Source: JACSRF01 sp964504445
GTDB taxonomy: Bacteria > Chloroflexota > Anaerolineae > Promineifilales > Promineifilaceae
Direction of reading: 5' to 3'
Assembly: GCA_964504445.1 (NCBI GenBank)
Contig: CAZDEO010000001.1
Location: forward strand, 1-64,000
DNA: 64,000 bases
Shown here: positions 9,578-16,760 of the stretch, in pieces
Layout: each line of letters opens with the position of its first letter
Position numbering within the stretch: the stretch's first letter is position 1
The notes under the pieces: model-generated
What the model was told of the DNA's origin: nothing
Databases searched by the model: none
The model's input: the letters and a program-made list of their open reading frames with translations, nothing else
Made by a program: the position numbers and the translations under genes

Positions 9578-11644
9578 CTCTCGTCCATCTTCCGTCAAAA
9601 TACGCTCGCCGGTCAAGGGGTCATACAGGCCAATGGCGATGGCGGCGGGCTGGCTTGCCTGAGGGGGCACAAGCCAGTGCCGCTGTATAAAGCGGTCGCC
9701 GGGTTGCAGCGTGTACGGGTCTACCCACAGCCCATCGTCGCCGGTGAGGAAACGGCCGTCACCATCCCACAGTTGGGCAAAGACGGTCAGGCGCGGCCCA
9801 TTATACACCCCCGGCGGTGGCGGATTGCTAATCAGCGTAAAGGGCGGCAGCGACAGGTCTCCCCCCACCCGCCAAAGCAAGTCCAGGGTATGGGGCGGGG
9901 AATGGCTGTAAACGGCCGTTTCCAGGCACAACCCGTTGGCAAAACAGACCGCTTCCGCCCCATTGGTGGGCATGGTACGGTTAATCTGGCCAAGCAGGTA
10001 ACCGCCCGCCTGCGGGCCTACTGGCGTCAACCAATCGCCAAAGGCGGCGGGTACGTTGGGGTGTCCGGCAAAGCTCAGCGGCGGATTGAGTATGATGGCT
10101 CTTTCAGGATTGTACCAGCGCGGGGCCACGGCCGTTGCCTTGGCCAGCCCCATCTCCAACGCCAGCCGGTCCCACGGCCCCGCCAGCAGCCCCGAAATGC
10201 CAAAATCCACCAACTCCTCGTGTTCATTCAAGGTGAGCGCCACATCCCGGATGTCAGCGCGGTACAAAAAGCGCACCATGCCCCGCTCTGGCCACGTCAC
10301 AAAATAATCCGGCACGTCGCGCAGGGCAATGCTGCCCATCAGCAGCAGCCCCACAAAGAGGGCAATTAGAAATTGGTAATGAGAGATTGGTTTCCATTTC
10401 CAATCTCTCATCGCCATTTGCCACACCGGCAGCGCCACCAGTAAATAGGTAGCCGGCTGGGCCAGGATGGTGTGCCCTAGGCTGGCCGGCGGCACGCTGA
10501 TAAAGGCTGGGGCAATGCCTGCCAGCCACCAAATGAGCAGAAAGGCGGCAGGGAGCTGGTAATCCGTAGGCCGTTTTCCGTTATCCGCTGTCTGCGCAGA
10601 GTGATGAGTACGGCGTGCTGCAAAACGCAATCCCAAATCCCAAATCTGAAATCCGACAGACTGCCATGCCGCCCACAGCACCCCTAGCCACAAAAAAATA
10701 GCGCCTAGGGGGTTGAAAAGCGGCCGTCCGGGAATGTTGTACAGCCACTCCTCATCTCCCGTGCTGTGGAACATACTCAGGGTGATGCGCGTGTACGCGA
10801 ACAGGGGCGCAAAATTGCCCTGCCGCGCTTCGATAATGGGCACTGCCAGTTCCGCCACGCGCCCTTCCGCCTCCGGCTGCTGCTGCAAGGTAAAAACCAG
10901 GGGCAGGGCCAGCAGAAAGGTTGCGCCCAGCAGCAGTGCCCAATCCCGCCAACACTGCCGGAACAAATCGCGCCGCATCAGCCAGCCATAGCCCATGAAG
11001 GCCAGTAAAATGAGGGGTACGCCCCGCCCGGCAAAGTAGGTGTAAAAACCCAACCCCACGAACAGCGCCGCAAGAAGGAGCGCGGAGATTGGCGCGTGGA
11101 GATTGGCGATAAGAGATCGTTTTTCTCCCTTGCCCCTCTGCTCCCCTGCCCCTTTGCTTCCTATCACGGTTTGCCAAAAGAAGAAGAAAGCCGCCAGGGT
11201 GAGGGTGGGCAGCAAAATGTGGCGCAGGCCAATGCGCGAATACATCAGTGACCAAAAGCTAAAGGTAAGACCCAGGGCCGCTACCCAGCCCACGGTGGGG
11301 CCAAACAGGCGCTTGCCCAGCAAAAAGGTGAGGGGCACAGCCAGGGCGCCGAGGATGGCGGAGAGCCAGCGAATGCCGGGCACGGTGGGGCCAAACAGGG
11401 CCAGGAAGATGGCGTTAAGGGCGTGGTAGAGGGCTTCGTGGCCGGAGGCGTCGGGGTAGTAGAGGGCCAGGTCGCCATCCAGCACTTTTTGGGAGATGAC
11501 CAGGGAGTTGATTAGCTCGTCGTCGCGCCAGCCGGGGGGCACGCTGTCTAGCTGCCACAGCCGCAGGCCCAAGGCCAGCAGCGTGAGCAGTATGAGTAGC
11601 CATTTTTCAGAAGCAAGGAAGTGTGTTTGGGCGTTTGGAGTCAT
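9551..11644 (-). CDS. GT39-like membrane glycosyltransferase
   Basis: A 697-residue protein with an N-terminal membrane helix, the motif RLWQLDSVPPGWRDDELIN (acidic D42-E43 in the first outer loop), about ten further helices and a soluble C-terminal segment. It is paralogous to the products at 11641-13725 and 16761-18773. Three repeat-derived segments interrupt loops: after TVIGSKGAGEQRGKGEKR, around FQIWDLGLRF, and at MRDWKWKPISHYQF. The last codons come from another array. The start overlaps the upstream gene's stop by 4 bases (ATGA), implying translational coupling. The family transfers sugars from polyprenyl-phosphate donors; the acceptor is unknown. Confidence 0.8.
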   Translation of the reverse strand: MTPNAQTHFLASEKWLLILLTLLALGLRLWQLDSVPPGWRDDELINSLVISQKVLDGDLALYYPDASGHEALYHALNAIFLALFGPTVPGIRWLSAILGALAVPLTFLLGKRLFGPTVGWVAALGLTFSFWSLMYSRIGLRHILLPTLTLAAFFFFWQTVIGSKGAGEQRGKGEKRSLIANLHAPISALLLAALFVGLGFYTYFAGRGVPLILLAFMGYGWLMRRDLFRQCWRDWALLLGATFLLALPLVFTLQQQPEAEGRVAELAVPIIEARQGNFAPLFAYTRITLSMFHSTGDEEWLYNIPGRPLFNPLGAIFLWLGVLWAAWQSVGFQIWDLGLRFAARRTHHSAQTADNGKRPTDYQLPAAFLLIWWLAGIAPAFISVPPASLGHTILAQPATYLLVALPVWQMAMRDWKWKPISHYQFLIALFVGLLLMGSIALRDVPDYFVTWPERGMVRFLYRADIRDVALTLNEHEELVDFGISGLLAGPWDRLALEMGLAKATAVAPRWYNPERAIILNPPLSFAGHPNVPAAFGDWLTPVGPQAGGYLLGQINRTMPTNGAEAVCFANGLCLETAVYSHSPPHTLDLLWRVGGDLSLPPFTLISNPPPPGVYNGPRLTVFAQLWDGDGRFLTGDDGLWVDPYTLQPGDRFIQRHWLVPPQASQPAAIAIGLYDPLTGERILTEDGREVVRLEIGD
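10379..10411. repeat. Perfect 12-bp inverted heptamer-family hairpin inside a gene
   Basis: ATGAGAGATTGG (10379-10390) and CCAATCTCTCAT (10400-10411) are perfect complements around a 9-base loop. Encodes the loop segment MRDWKWKPISH of the glycosyltransferase in frame. Confidence 0.85.
10560..10656. repeat. Heptamer arrays (TCCGTAG-type and AATCCCA-type) inside a gene
   Basis: Left part has TCCGTAGGCCGTTTTCCGTT-type words; right part has AATCCCA / AATCCCA / AATCTGA / AATCCGA, period 7. Encoded segment lies between membrane helices of the glycosyltransferase and is in frame. Confidence 0.75.
11083..11163. repeat. Mixed heptamer/octamer array inside a gene
   Basis: GGAGATTGGCG words on the left, then TGCCCCTCTGCTCCCCTGCC words of about 8 bases on the right. 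Encodes the charged loop SKGAGEQRGKGEKRSLIAN in frame between two membrane helices. Confidence 0.75.
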
Positions 11645-13725
11645 GGTTGGATAGGGATGGTTTGCAGGAAAATGGTGTCACCGGTGGGTTGGCCGTTTTG
11701 GGTAACGGGGAAGCGCTGCTTGTTGGTGGGGTTGTAGCCGCCTACCAAAAGTTGGTAGTTGCCAGGGGCTGGTGCGGTAAATTGGTGCAGTTGGATGAGT
11801 ATGTCGCCGGGGCGCCAACTTGTGGGGGGGGCGCCCAGGTGGTCTTGGCTGGCGGTGGGGGGGCCGCTGCCTGTCCATAGGTGGGTGAAGAGTTGGGCGT
11901 GGGGCAACGGCCGTTGCACCTGCCACAAGGTCACCACCCGAAACGCTTCACCGGGGCGGGCGTGGGGCGTTTGCAAGTGATAGCCCAGAAATTGCAGGGC
12001 GTCGCCAAGCTGGGTGGGCGCAGTTGGCGGGGTAAAGGTGCGCTGCCATTGGGCCAGGGCCGCGTTGGTGTCAATCTGGTAGACGTGGAGGGGGCGGTCT
12101 AGATCGGTGGGGCGTAGAGGGAGGGTGTCGCTAAGTACGGCCGTTTCCCAGTATCCCAGCAGTCCCTCCGGTAGCGCGGCAAAGCCGGGAATGAGAACCG
12201 TCGTGGGGGCATTGGCGGGCAGCAGCAGGCTGGAACGGCCGTCAAACCAGCGAATGGCCTCGGGGTGGGGCAGCACCAGGCGTGCAACGGCGGGGCTGTG
12301 TTCTGGCGCCGGCGAAATGGTGGAGATGGCGATTTGCCCGGTGGGGCGTTGGTGGAGGTATTGCAGCGCCGTCACCAGGGTTGTCTCATACTGCACGCGC
12401 ACCTCTGGCGCGTTGGCCCAGGTGTAGAAGTAGGCGCGGGCGGTGAAAACGGCCGTTATGCCAAACAGCAGCAAAGCAGAGATTGGAGATTGGAGATTGG
12501 AGATTGCGCCTCTGGTCTCTAATCTCCAATCTCCCATTTTTGCCAGGGCCAGCGCCGGAAACAGGTACAACACCGGCTGGGCGCCAATGGCCTGGGTGGT
12601 GGCTAGCTCTGGCCCGGTGACAAAAACGGGGGACATGCCCGCCAGCAGCCAGGTGAAGGAGAAGAAGGCCGGGGAGCAAGGGAGCACGGGAGCAGGGGAG
12701 AGGAGATTTCTCCTCCGCTCCTCCGCTCCTCCGCTCCTCCGCCTTCTGAAAATGGCGTAAAGGGCAAGCAAGATGCCGGCGTAAAACAGCCCCCCCAGCA
12801 CCGGGTTGAGAAACGGCCGTTCTGGTATGTTGTAGCGCCACGCCGAATCTCCGGTGAAGGTGAACAATTGCAGGCTGGCTAGAGTGTTTTGCAGTAAGGG
12901 TTGGAAGTTGCCCTGGGTAACGGCCGTTAGCGGCGCGCTCAACTCGCTGACGCGGGCTTCCACTTCAGGATGACGGGCCAAAAACAAAAGCAGGGGTGCG
13001 GCTACCAGAAATGCCGTGCTTACCATAGCCAATGTCCCTGGCCAAACCCGCCGCAGCAGGGGGCGGTTCGTCAACGACCAGTACATTAACAGCAGGGGAA
13101 ACAGTACCCACAACACCCGCGCCGGCAGATAAACGTAGAAAGCCAGCCCCAAGAAAAAACCGGCGGCAAAGAATTGGAGAATTGGAGACTGAAGATTAGA
13201 GATTAGAGATTGACCGGTAATCTCCAATCTCCAATCTCTACTCTCTATCTGCCGCAGCCCGCGCCAAAAGAGCAGCACGGCCAGGGTAAAGGTTAGGGGC
13301 AGCAGGCTAGAGCGCAGCATTTGCCGCGCCGTCATCAGGGGCCAGAAGCTGGTGGCAACACCCGCCAGCGTCAGCAGGGCCGCCGGGCGGCTAAAGGCCA
13401 GGCGCACCCAGGCGTACAGGGCGGCCAAAAAGAGCAGGCTGGCAAAGACGGAAATCAGCCGCCCGGCCAGGTAGGTGGGGCCAATGAGGGCCATCAATCC
13501 GGCTGTCAGGTAGTCGTAAAGGGGTTCACGGCCGTAGCCAATAGTAAAGTAAATGTCCCGCACTCCCTCATCCACAATGCTCCAGGCGGTAAGGCCGTGA
13601 TCGGCTTCGTCGTGGGTGAGGCCGGGCGGGGCGGTAGTGAGGTGGTAGAGGCGCAGGGAAACGGCCGTTAGCAGCACCAACAGCAGCCAGCCATACCGTT
13701 CTCTAAACCGTTTTGCCCCTTTCAT
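11641..13725 (-). CDS. GT39-like membrane glycosyltransferase
   Basis: A 694-residue polytopic protein. LRLYHLTTAPPGLTHDEADHG gives the first-loop acidic pair D39-E40, the usual catalytic position in GT-C enzymes. About ten helices and a soluble tail follow. It overlaps the downstream paralogue by four bases. Three loops are built from repeat arrays: ESRDWRLEITGQSLISNLQS, RRRRSGGAEERRRNLLSPAP and GDWRLETRGAISNLQSPIS. All are in frame, and all lie between predicted membrane segments, which suggests the loops tolerate insertions. The likely role is transfer of a lipid-linked sugar onto an envelope polymer or protein, inferred from the family and from three neighbours of the same type. Confidence 0.8.
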   Translation of the reverse strand: MKGAKRFRERYGWLLLVLLTAVSLRLYHLTTAPPGLTHDEADHGLTAWSIVDEGVRDIYFTIGYGREPLYDYLTAGLMALIGPTYLAGRLISVFASLLFLAALYAWVRLAFSRPAALLTLAGVATSFWPLMTARQMLRSSLLPLTFTLAVLLFWRGLRQIESRDWRLEITGQSLISNLQSPILQFFAAGFFLGLAFYVYLPARVLWVLFPLLLMYWSLTNRPLLRRVWPGTLAMVSTAFLVAAPLLLFLARHPEVEARVSELSAPLTAVTQGNFQPLLQNTLASLQLFTFTGDSAWRYNIPERPFLNPVLGGLFYAGILLALYAIFRRRRSGGAEERRRNLLSPAPVLPCSPAFFSFTWLLAGMSPVFVTGPELATTQAIGAQPVLYLFPALALAKMGDWRLETRGAISNLQSPISALLLFGITAVFTARAYFYTWANAPEVRVQYETTLVTALQYLHQRPTGQIAISTISPAPEHSPAVARLVLPHPEAIRWFDGRSSLLLPANAPTTVLIPGFAALPEGLLGYWETAVLSDTLPLRPTDLDRPLHVYQIDTNAALAQWQRTFTPPTAPTQLGDALQFLGYHLQTPHARPGEAFRVVTLWQVQRPLPHAQLFTHLWTGSGPPTASQDHLGAPPTSWRPGDILIQLHQFTAPAPGNYQLLVGGYNPTNKQRFPVTQNGQPTGDTIFLQTIPIQP
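12477..12536. repeat. In-frame inverted heptamer arrays (GATTGGA x3 / CTAATCTC)
   Basis: Three near-perfect GATTGGA-type units followed after a short spacer by TCTAATC / TCCAATC units, so the two halves are complementary. The frame stays open through both halves. Confidence 0.85.
12671..12745. repeat. In-frame inverted octamer arrays (GGGAGCA / CTCCTCCG)
   Basis: GGGAGCA-type words on the left and four CGCTCCTC octamers on the right. Encodes a basic, Glu-rich loop of the glycosyltransferase (RRRRSGGAEERRR). Confidence 0.8.
13171..13250. repeat. In-frame inverted heptamer arrays (AGATTAG / CAATCTC)
   Basis: ATTGGAG, ATTGGAG, AGATTAG and AGATTAG words on the left, then AATCTCC, AATCTCC and AATCTCT on the right, with a 7-base period and complementary halves. 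Encodes the loop ESRDWRLEITGQSLISN. Confidence 0.85.
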
Positions 13726-13796
13726 AACCGCGTCATGATACAGAAATAGCCAGATGCGACAACTACGGCCGTTGTCCGTTTTCCAACCACTTACCC

Positions 13797-13833
13797 AAAC
13801 AAAAACGCCACGCTTGGTACCAAACGTGGCGTT
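13797..13833 (-). terminator. Terminator of the infC-rpmI-rplT operon
   Basis: Stem AACGCCACG / CGTGGCGTT (13804-13812 with 13825-13833), with an inner TTGGTACCAA palindrome in the loop, followed on the minus strand by TTTTTGTTT. Lies 24 bases after the rplT stop. Confidence 0.85.
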
Positions 13834-13856
13834 GAGAGAGGTTACCGATGCTCAGA

Positions 13857-14210
13857 TCAGGTCAGGGCTGCTTTGGCCACATTCACCACAGCGGCAAACG
13901 CAGCCTCATCGCGCACGGCCAGGTCGGCCAGGGCTTTCCGGTCCAATTGGACGTTCGCCAGCTTCAGCCCGTGAATCAGGCGGCTGTAGCTCATGCCATT
14001 GATGCGGGCCGCCGCATTGATGCGGGCAATCCACAAACGGCGAAAATCACGACGACGCTGACGCCGGTCCCGGTACGCATACCAGTACGACTTCATCATC
14101 GCTTCATTGGCCCGGCGGAACAACTTGCTGCGGGTGCCCCACTGGCCCTTGGTCATATTTAGGATTTTCTTATGACGACGGCGTGTTACCGTCCCACCTT
14201 TTACGCGCAT
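13857..14210 (-). CDS. rplT: Large ribosomal subunit protein bL20
   Basis: A 117-residue basic protein matching bL20 along its length (RVKGGTVTRRRHKKIL at the N-terminus, then KSYWYAYRDRRQRRRDFRRLWIxRIN, the hallmark 23S rRNA-binding region). It is an early assembly protein of the 50S subunit and in many bacteria represses its own operon by binding leader or intergenic mRNA. It is the last gene of the infC-rpmI-rplT operon and is followed by a clear terminator. The 100-base gap before it is long for such an operon and could hold the bL20 autoregulatory site. Confidence 0.98.
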   Translation of the reverse strand: MRVKGGTVTRRRHKKILNMTKGQWGTRSKLFRRANEAMMKSYWYAYRDRRQRRRDFRRLWIARINAAARINGMSYSRLIHGLKLANVQLDRKALADLAVRDEAAFAAVVNVAKAALT

Positions 14211-14310
14211 AATTCTTTACCTCGCATTTTCAAAAAGCTCTGGACACTCAAGCCAGCGGCAGCCAGCCGAGGCCAGGCAGCGACAGGATACGACAGTTGT
14301 GGCGGCACCC

Positions 14311-14559
14311 TTATGCTGGTGGGTTCGCCTTGTACTTTTTCAGGTAAGGGGCCATCCGCTTGATGCGGCGACGATCACCTGGGGCCGTCACTTCCAGCAT
14401 CCGGGAGAACAGGCGTTTAACGCGCTTGGCCTTGCGGCGGCGTAAATGGCTCTTGCCGCCTTTGGTGCGCACGATTTTGCCGGTTCCCGTCATGCGGAAA
14501 CGTTTCGCGGCTGCTTTATATGTTTTGATCTTGTATTTTTTTGTCTTTGCCTTTGGCAT
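14311..14559 (-). CDS. rpmI: Large ribosomal subunit protein bL35
   Basis: An 82-residue basic protein starting MPKAKTKKYKIKTYKAAAKR, the typical bL35 start (family form MPKxKTxKxxxKRF). I chose the ATG at 14559, which has GAGGG seven bases upstream, over upstream in-frame ATGs. The C-terminal 20 or so residues are longer than in the commonest bL35 proteins. It sits between infC and rplT, the classical order. Confidence 0.96.
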   Translation of the reverse strand: MPKAKTKKYKIKTYKAAAKRFRMTGTGKIVRTKGGKSHLRRRKAKRVKRLFSRMLEVTAPGDRRRIKRMAPYLKKYKANPPA

Positions 14560-14571
14560 CTTCATCCCTCT

Positions 14572-14596
14572 CAACCAAAAAGCCCATAGCGGGCTT
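14572..14596 (-). terminator. Terminator-like hairpin between infC and rpmI
   Basis: Short stem AAGCCC / GGGCTT (14580-14585 with 14591-14596), followed on the minus strand by TTTTTGG. It ends just before the rpmI ribosome-binding site. It could attenuate rpmI-rplT relative to infC or respond to bL20; which one is not visible from sequence. Confidence 0.65.
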
Positions 14597-14687
14597 CTTG
14601 TGTAAAAGATTTTAAGCTATCACGCGGCTTAGATGGCTGCGTGCAAACTCGCTACCATTTCAATTGCTATTCGCAGGGGAGAATCAA

Positions 14688-15242
14688 CTACTTTGAACCC
14701 AAAGGATTCAGCATCAGGGTCATTGACCACCCTTCAAGTTTTGGCGCCTGTTCCACCTCGGAAACTTCGGCAAGCTCTTCGGCTATCTCTTCCAGGGTTT
14801 GTTGGCCAATTTCCGGGTAGGTGATTTCTCTAGCCTTGAACCGTACCATAAACTTAACCTTTTTCCCCTCTTCTAGCCACTGCCGCGCCTTACGCACGGT
14901 GATATCCTTATGAAATGGGGAGGTTCGCGGCGTCAGTTTGATGGTTTTGATCTCTATCTGTTTTTGATGTTTACGTGCTTCGCGTTCCCGTTTGGTTTTT
15001 TCGTAGGCAAATTTGCCATAATCCATAATACGACAAACGGGAGGATTCGCGTTAGGCGCGACTTCTACCAGATCTAGCTGGGCTTCAAAAGCCATGTCGC
15101 GGGCTTCAGAAGTGCTCACGACGCCATGATTCACGCCGTTATGGTCGATCAAACGCACTTCTGGGACGCGAATGCGATTGTTAATCCTGTAATCTATGGA
15201 CGCGCTATCGTCTCTGCTGGGTTTGCTGCGGCTTCTTCTTAT
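14688..15242 (-). CDS. infC: Translation initiation factor IF-3, non-canonical start codon
   Basis: IF-3 keeps 30S subunits free and discriminates start codons. The reading frame has both domains: NNRIRVPEVRLIDHNGVNHGVV at the N-terminus, then EVAPNANPPVCRIMDYGKFxYE and the C-domain KTIKLTPRTSPFHKDITVRKA. The first ATG/GTG/TTG in frame is a GTG at 15158, inside the conserved EVRLID motif, which is too late. The frame stays open upstream to a TAA, with no ATG, GTG or TTG. AGGAG at about 15251-15255 is followed by ATT (15248-15246) and ATA (15242-15240); ATA has the better spacing. I annotate from ATA (184 residues). Rare start codons on infC underlie IF-3 autoregulation in other bacteria. Start confidence is moderate; gene identity is certain. 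Confidence 0.93.
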   Translation of the reverse strand: MRRSRSKPSRDDSASIDYRINNRIRVPEVRLIDHNGVNHGVVSTSEARDMAFEAQLDLVEVAPNANPPVCRIMDYGKFAYEKTKREREARKHQKQIEIKTIKLTPRTSPFHKDITVRKARQWLEEGKKVKFMVRFKAREITYPEIGQQTLEEIAEELAEVSEVEQAPKLEGWSMTLMLNPLGSK

Positions 15243-15280
15243 TGCAATAACTCCTATATACTTAAACCTGCCATCTTATA

Positions 15281-15307
15281 CAACAAAAAGCCGGTCAAAA
15301 TGACCGG
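15281..15307 (-). terminator. Terminator upstream of infC
   Basis: Perfect CCGGTCA / TGACCGG stem (15291-15297 with 15301-15307) with an AAA loop, followed on the minus strand by CTTTTTGTTG. It separates the small membrane-protein gene from the infC operon. Confidence 0.8.
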
Positions 15308-15407
15308 AATGTGCCTGAAATATAACACAAGCCCAGAGGGGCGTCAAGGCTGGTGAAGAGGATTAGGTGGGCGTGCAATAAATGAATGGCAAAGAACGCC
15401 ATCTGGT

Positions 15408-15587
15408 TTATTGGAGCACAATGTTGAGGATGATGAGCAGCATAAACATGATGCCAGCCAGCGCAAAGACGCGGCGCAAATCGCGGATGACGTAGGCATA
15501 TTCCATTTGGAATTGCTGTTCTGCGGTGAGGGAGCTTTCGGGGCTTTTGTTTTTCGATTTTCGGACACGGCGGACTTTTTGAGCCAT
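15408..15587 (-). CDS. Small single-span membrane protein, 59 residues
   Basis: Reading frame MAQKVRRVRKSKNK..., with a basic N-terminus, a central amphipathic stretch (EQQFQMEYAYVIRDLRRVF) and one C-terminal membrane helix (ALAGIMFMLLIILNIVLQ). Preceded by an AAAGG site and followed within about 100 bases by a terminator. I do not recognise a family. The topology (tail-anchored, basic cytoplasmic part) and the clean boundaries argue that it is real rather than a chance frame. Confidence 0.65.
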   Translation of the reverse strand: MAQKVRRVRKSKNKSPESSLTAEQQFQMEYAYVIRDLRRVFALAGIMFMLLIILNIVLQ

Positions 15588-15625
15588 TTGTTTTGAACCT
15601 TTCCTATTTCAATAGAGACTTTATT

Positions 15626-16615
15626 TTATGAGTTTGTGGCTAAATCGGCAAAGACGACGATGCGGTGGGTATTGACCTGGTAGGGATAGCAGGAGATGAG
15701 GGTGGCGCTGGGGAAGTCGGTGGGGGCCATGACGTGCACGGCCGTTGGCTCCACCGTGGTGATTTCGCGCACGACGTAGGTATAGCTGTTGACTTCTGTG
15801 GAGACGATGATTTCGTCGCCGGGCTGGAGCTTGTCCAAGTGGCGGAAGATTTCGCCAAAGATGTCGTTGTGCGCAGAAAGTACCAGATTGCCGGTTTGAC
15901 CCGGTTGGGCAGAGCCAATGTGCTGACCGACCCCTTTTTTAAGCTGCTCCCAATCGTCACCCTGGACGATGGGCTTGTCTACGTTGATGGCGGGAATTTG
16001 GATGCGGCGGGCTTGCTCTGGCCCAGGGGTGGGAATGGGCGGGGGCACGTAGGCGTTGATGGCGGGCAGCAGGTGGGCGGGAATGTCCCCCGCTTCGCCT
16101 GGTTCGGGGGAGAAGCCTTCTATGGGTGGTTTGTGCCCGCCGGGTAGCACCACCAGGTTGATGATGGGTGTGGGGGAAGGTGTGGGTAGGGCCAATCGCT
16201 GGCTTTCGGCGTTCTGCGCGGCGGCTAGTTCCTGGTTGAGTTCGTTGCGGGTGGACAAGAGGCCCAGGAAGATGACGGCGAGGCCAATGACAGCGCCAAT
16301 TTCGATGAAGACAAGAAATTTGTTGGCGACCCAGCGCAGGTTTAGGCGGCGGGAAGTGGGGGGGGCAACGGCCGTTTCCTCTGTTTCTCCCTCCATTTCC
16401 AGCGTATAGGCTTGCATGGCTCCATTGGCTTTGGGCTTAGGGCGCATGAGGGGTGGGGGCGTGGGATTGGGGGCTGGCAACCCGGCAATTTCCACCACGC
16501 GTCCTTCGCCCTTCAGCCGCAGCAGGCGCTGCTGGCGCTGGGCGCGCTTTTTCTGATAAAGAAGCTGTTGCAGCTCCTCTATGCTTAGTTCGTTGGCCGG
16601 TCTTTTTTCGTTCAT
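15626..16615 (-). CDS. Membrane-anchored sortase (class D/E-like)
   Basis: A 329-residue protein with a Glu/Arg-rich cytoplasmic N-terminus, one membrane helix at about 100-120, a Pro/Thr-rich linker and a sortase domain (about 200-329). The catalytic triad is visible: H249 (SAHND), C309 (TLISCYPY) and R318 (THRIVV). Sortases cleave LPxTG-like signals and form isopeptide links; in monoderm or Chloroflexota-type envelopes they attach proteins to the surface or build pili. No LPxTG substrate is seen nearby. The cytoplasmic N-terminal extension is longer than in usual sortases. It neighbours glycosyltransferases, so an envelope role is likely. Confidence 0.88.
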   Translation of the reverse strand: MNEKRPANELSIEELQQLLYQKKRAQRQQRLLRLKGEGRVVEIAGLPAPNPTPPPLMRPKPKANGAMQAYTLEMEGETEETAVAPPTSRRLNLRWVANKFLVFIEIGAVIGLAVIFLGLLSTRNELNQELAAAQNAESQRLALPTPSPTPIINLVVLPGGHKPPIEGFSPEPGEAGDIPAHLLPAINAYVPPPIPTPGPEQARRIQIPAINVDKPIVQGDDWEQLKKGVGQHIGSAQPGQTGNLVLSAHNDIFGEIFRHLDKLQPGDEIIVSTEVNSYTYVVREITTVEPTAVHVMAPTDFPSATLISCYPYQVNTHRIVVFADLATNS

Positions 16616-16646
16616 GGTTTGCTTGTCAGCTTGTCAGTACGTCCTC

Positions 16647-16687
16647 ATTGACCATTGACCATTGGCTATTGACCATTGACAATTCAT
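16647..16687. repeat. Heptamer array (TTGACCA words) upstream of the sortase gene
   Basis: TTGACCA / TTGACCA / TTGGCTA / TTGACCA / TTGACAA, period 7, in the intergenic gap. The same words occur inside the glycosyltransferase gene at 8190-8232. Confidence 0.9.
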
Positions 16688-16760
16688 TTCAGCTTGCCTG
16701 GTGGTCAGCTTGCCGGGCGGAACTGCTGACAGGCTGAAGCGCAGACATGTTGATGTACTG

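Noticed and set aside
9501..13250. CRISPR array
   Set aside because: Units are 7-8 bases without spacers, differ between loci and lie inside genes; no cas genes are present.
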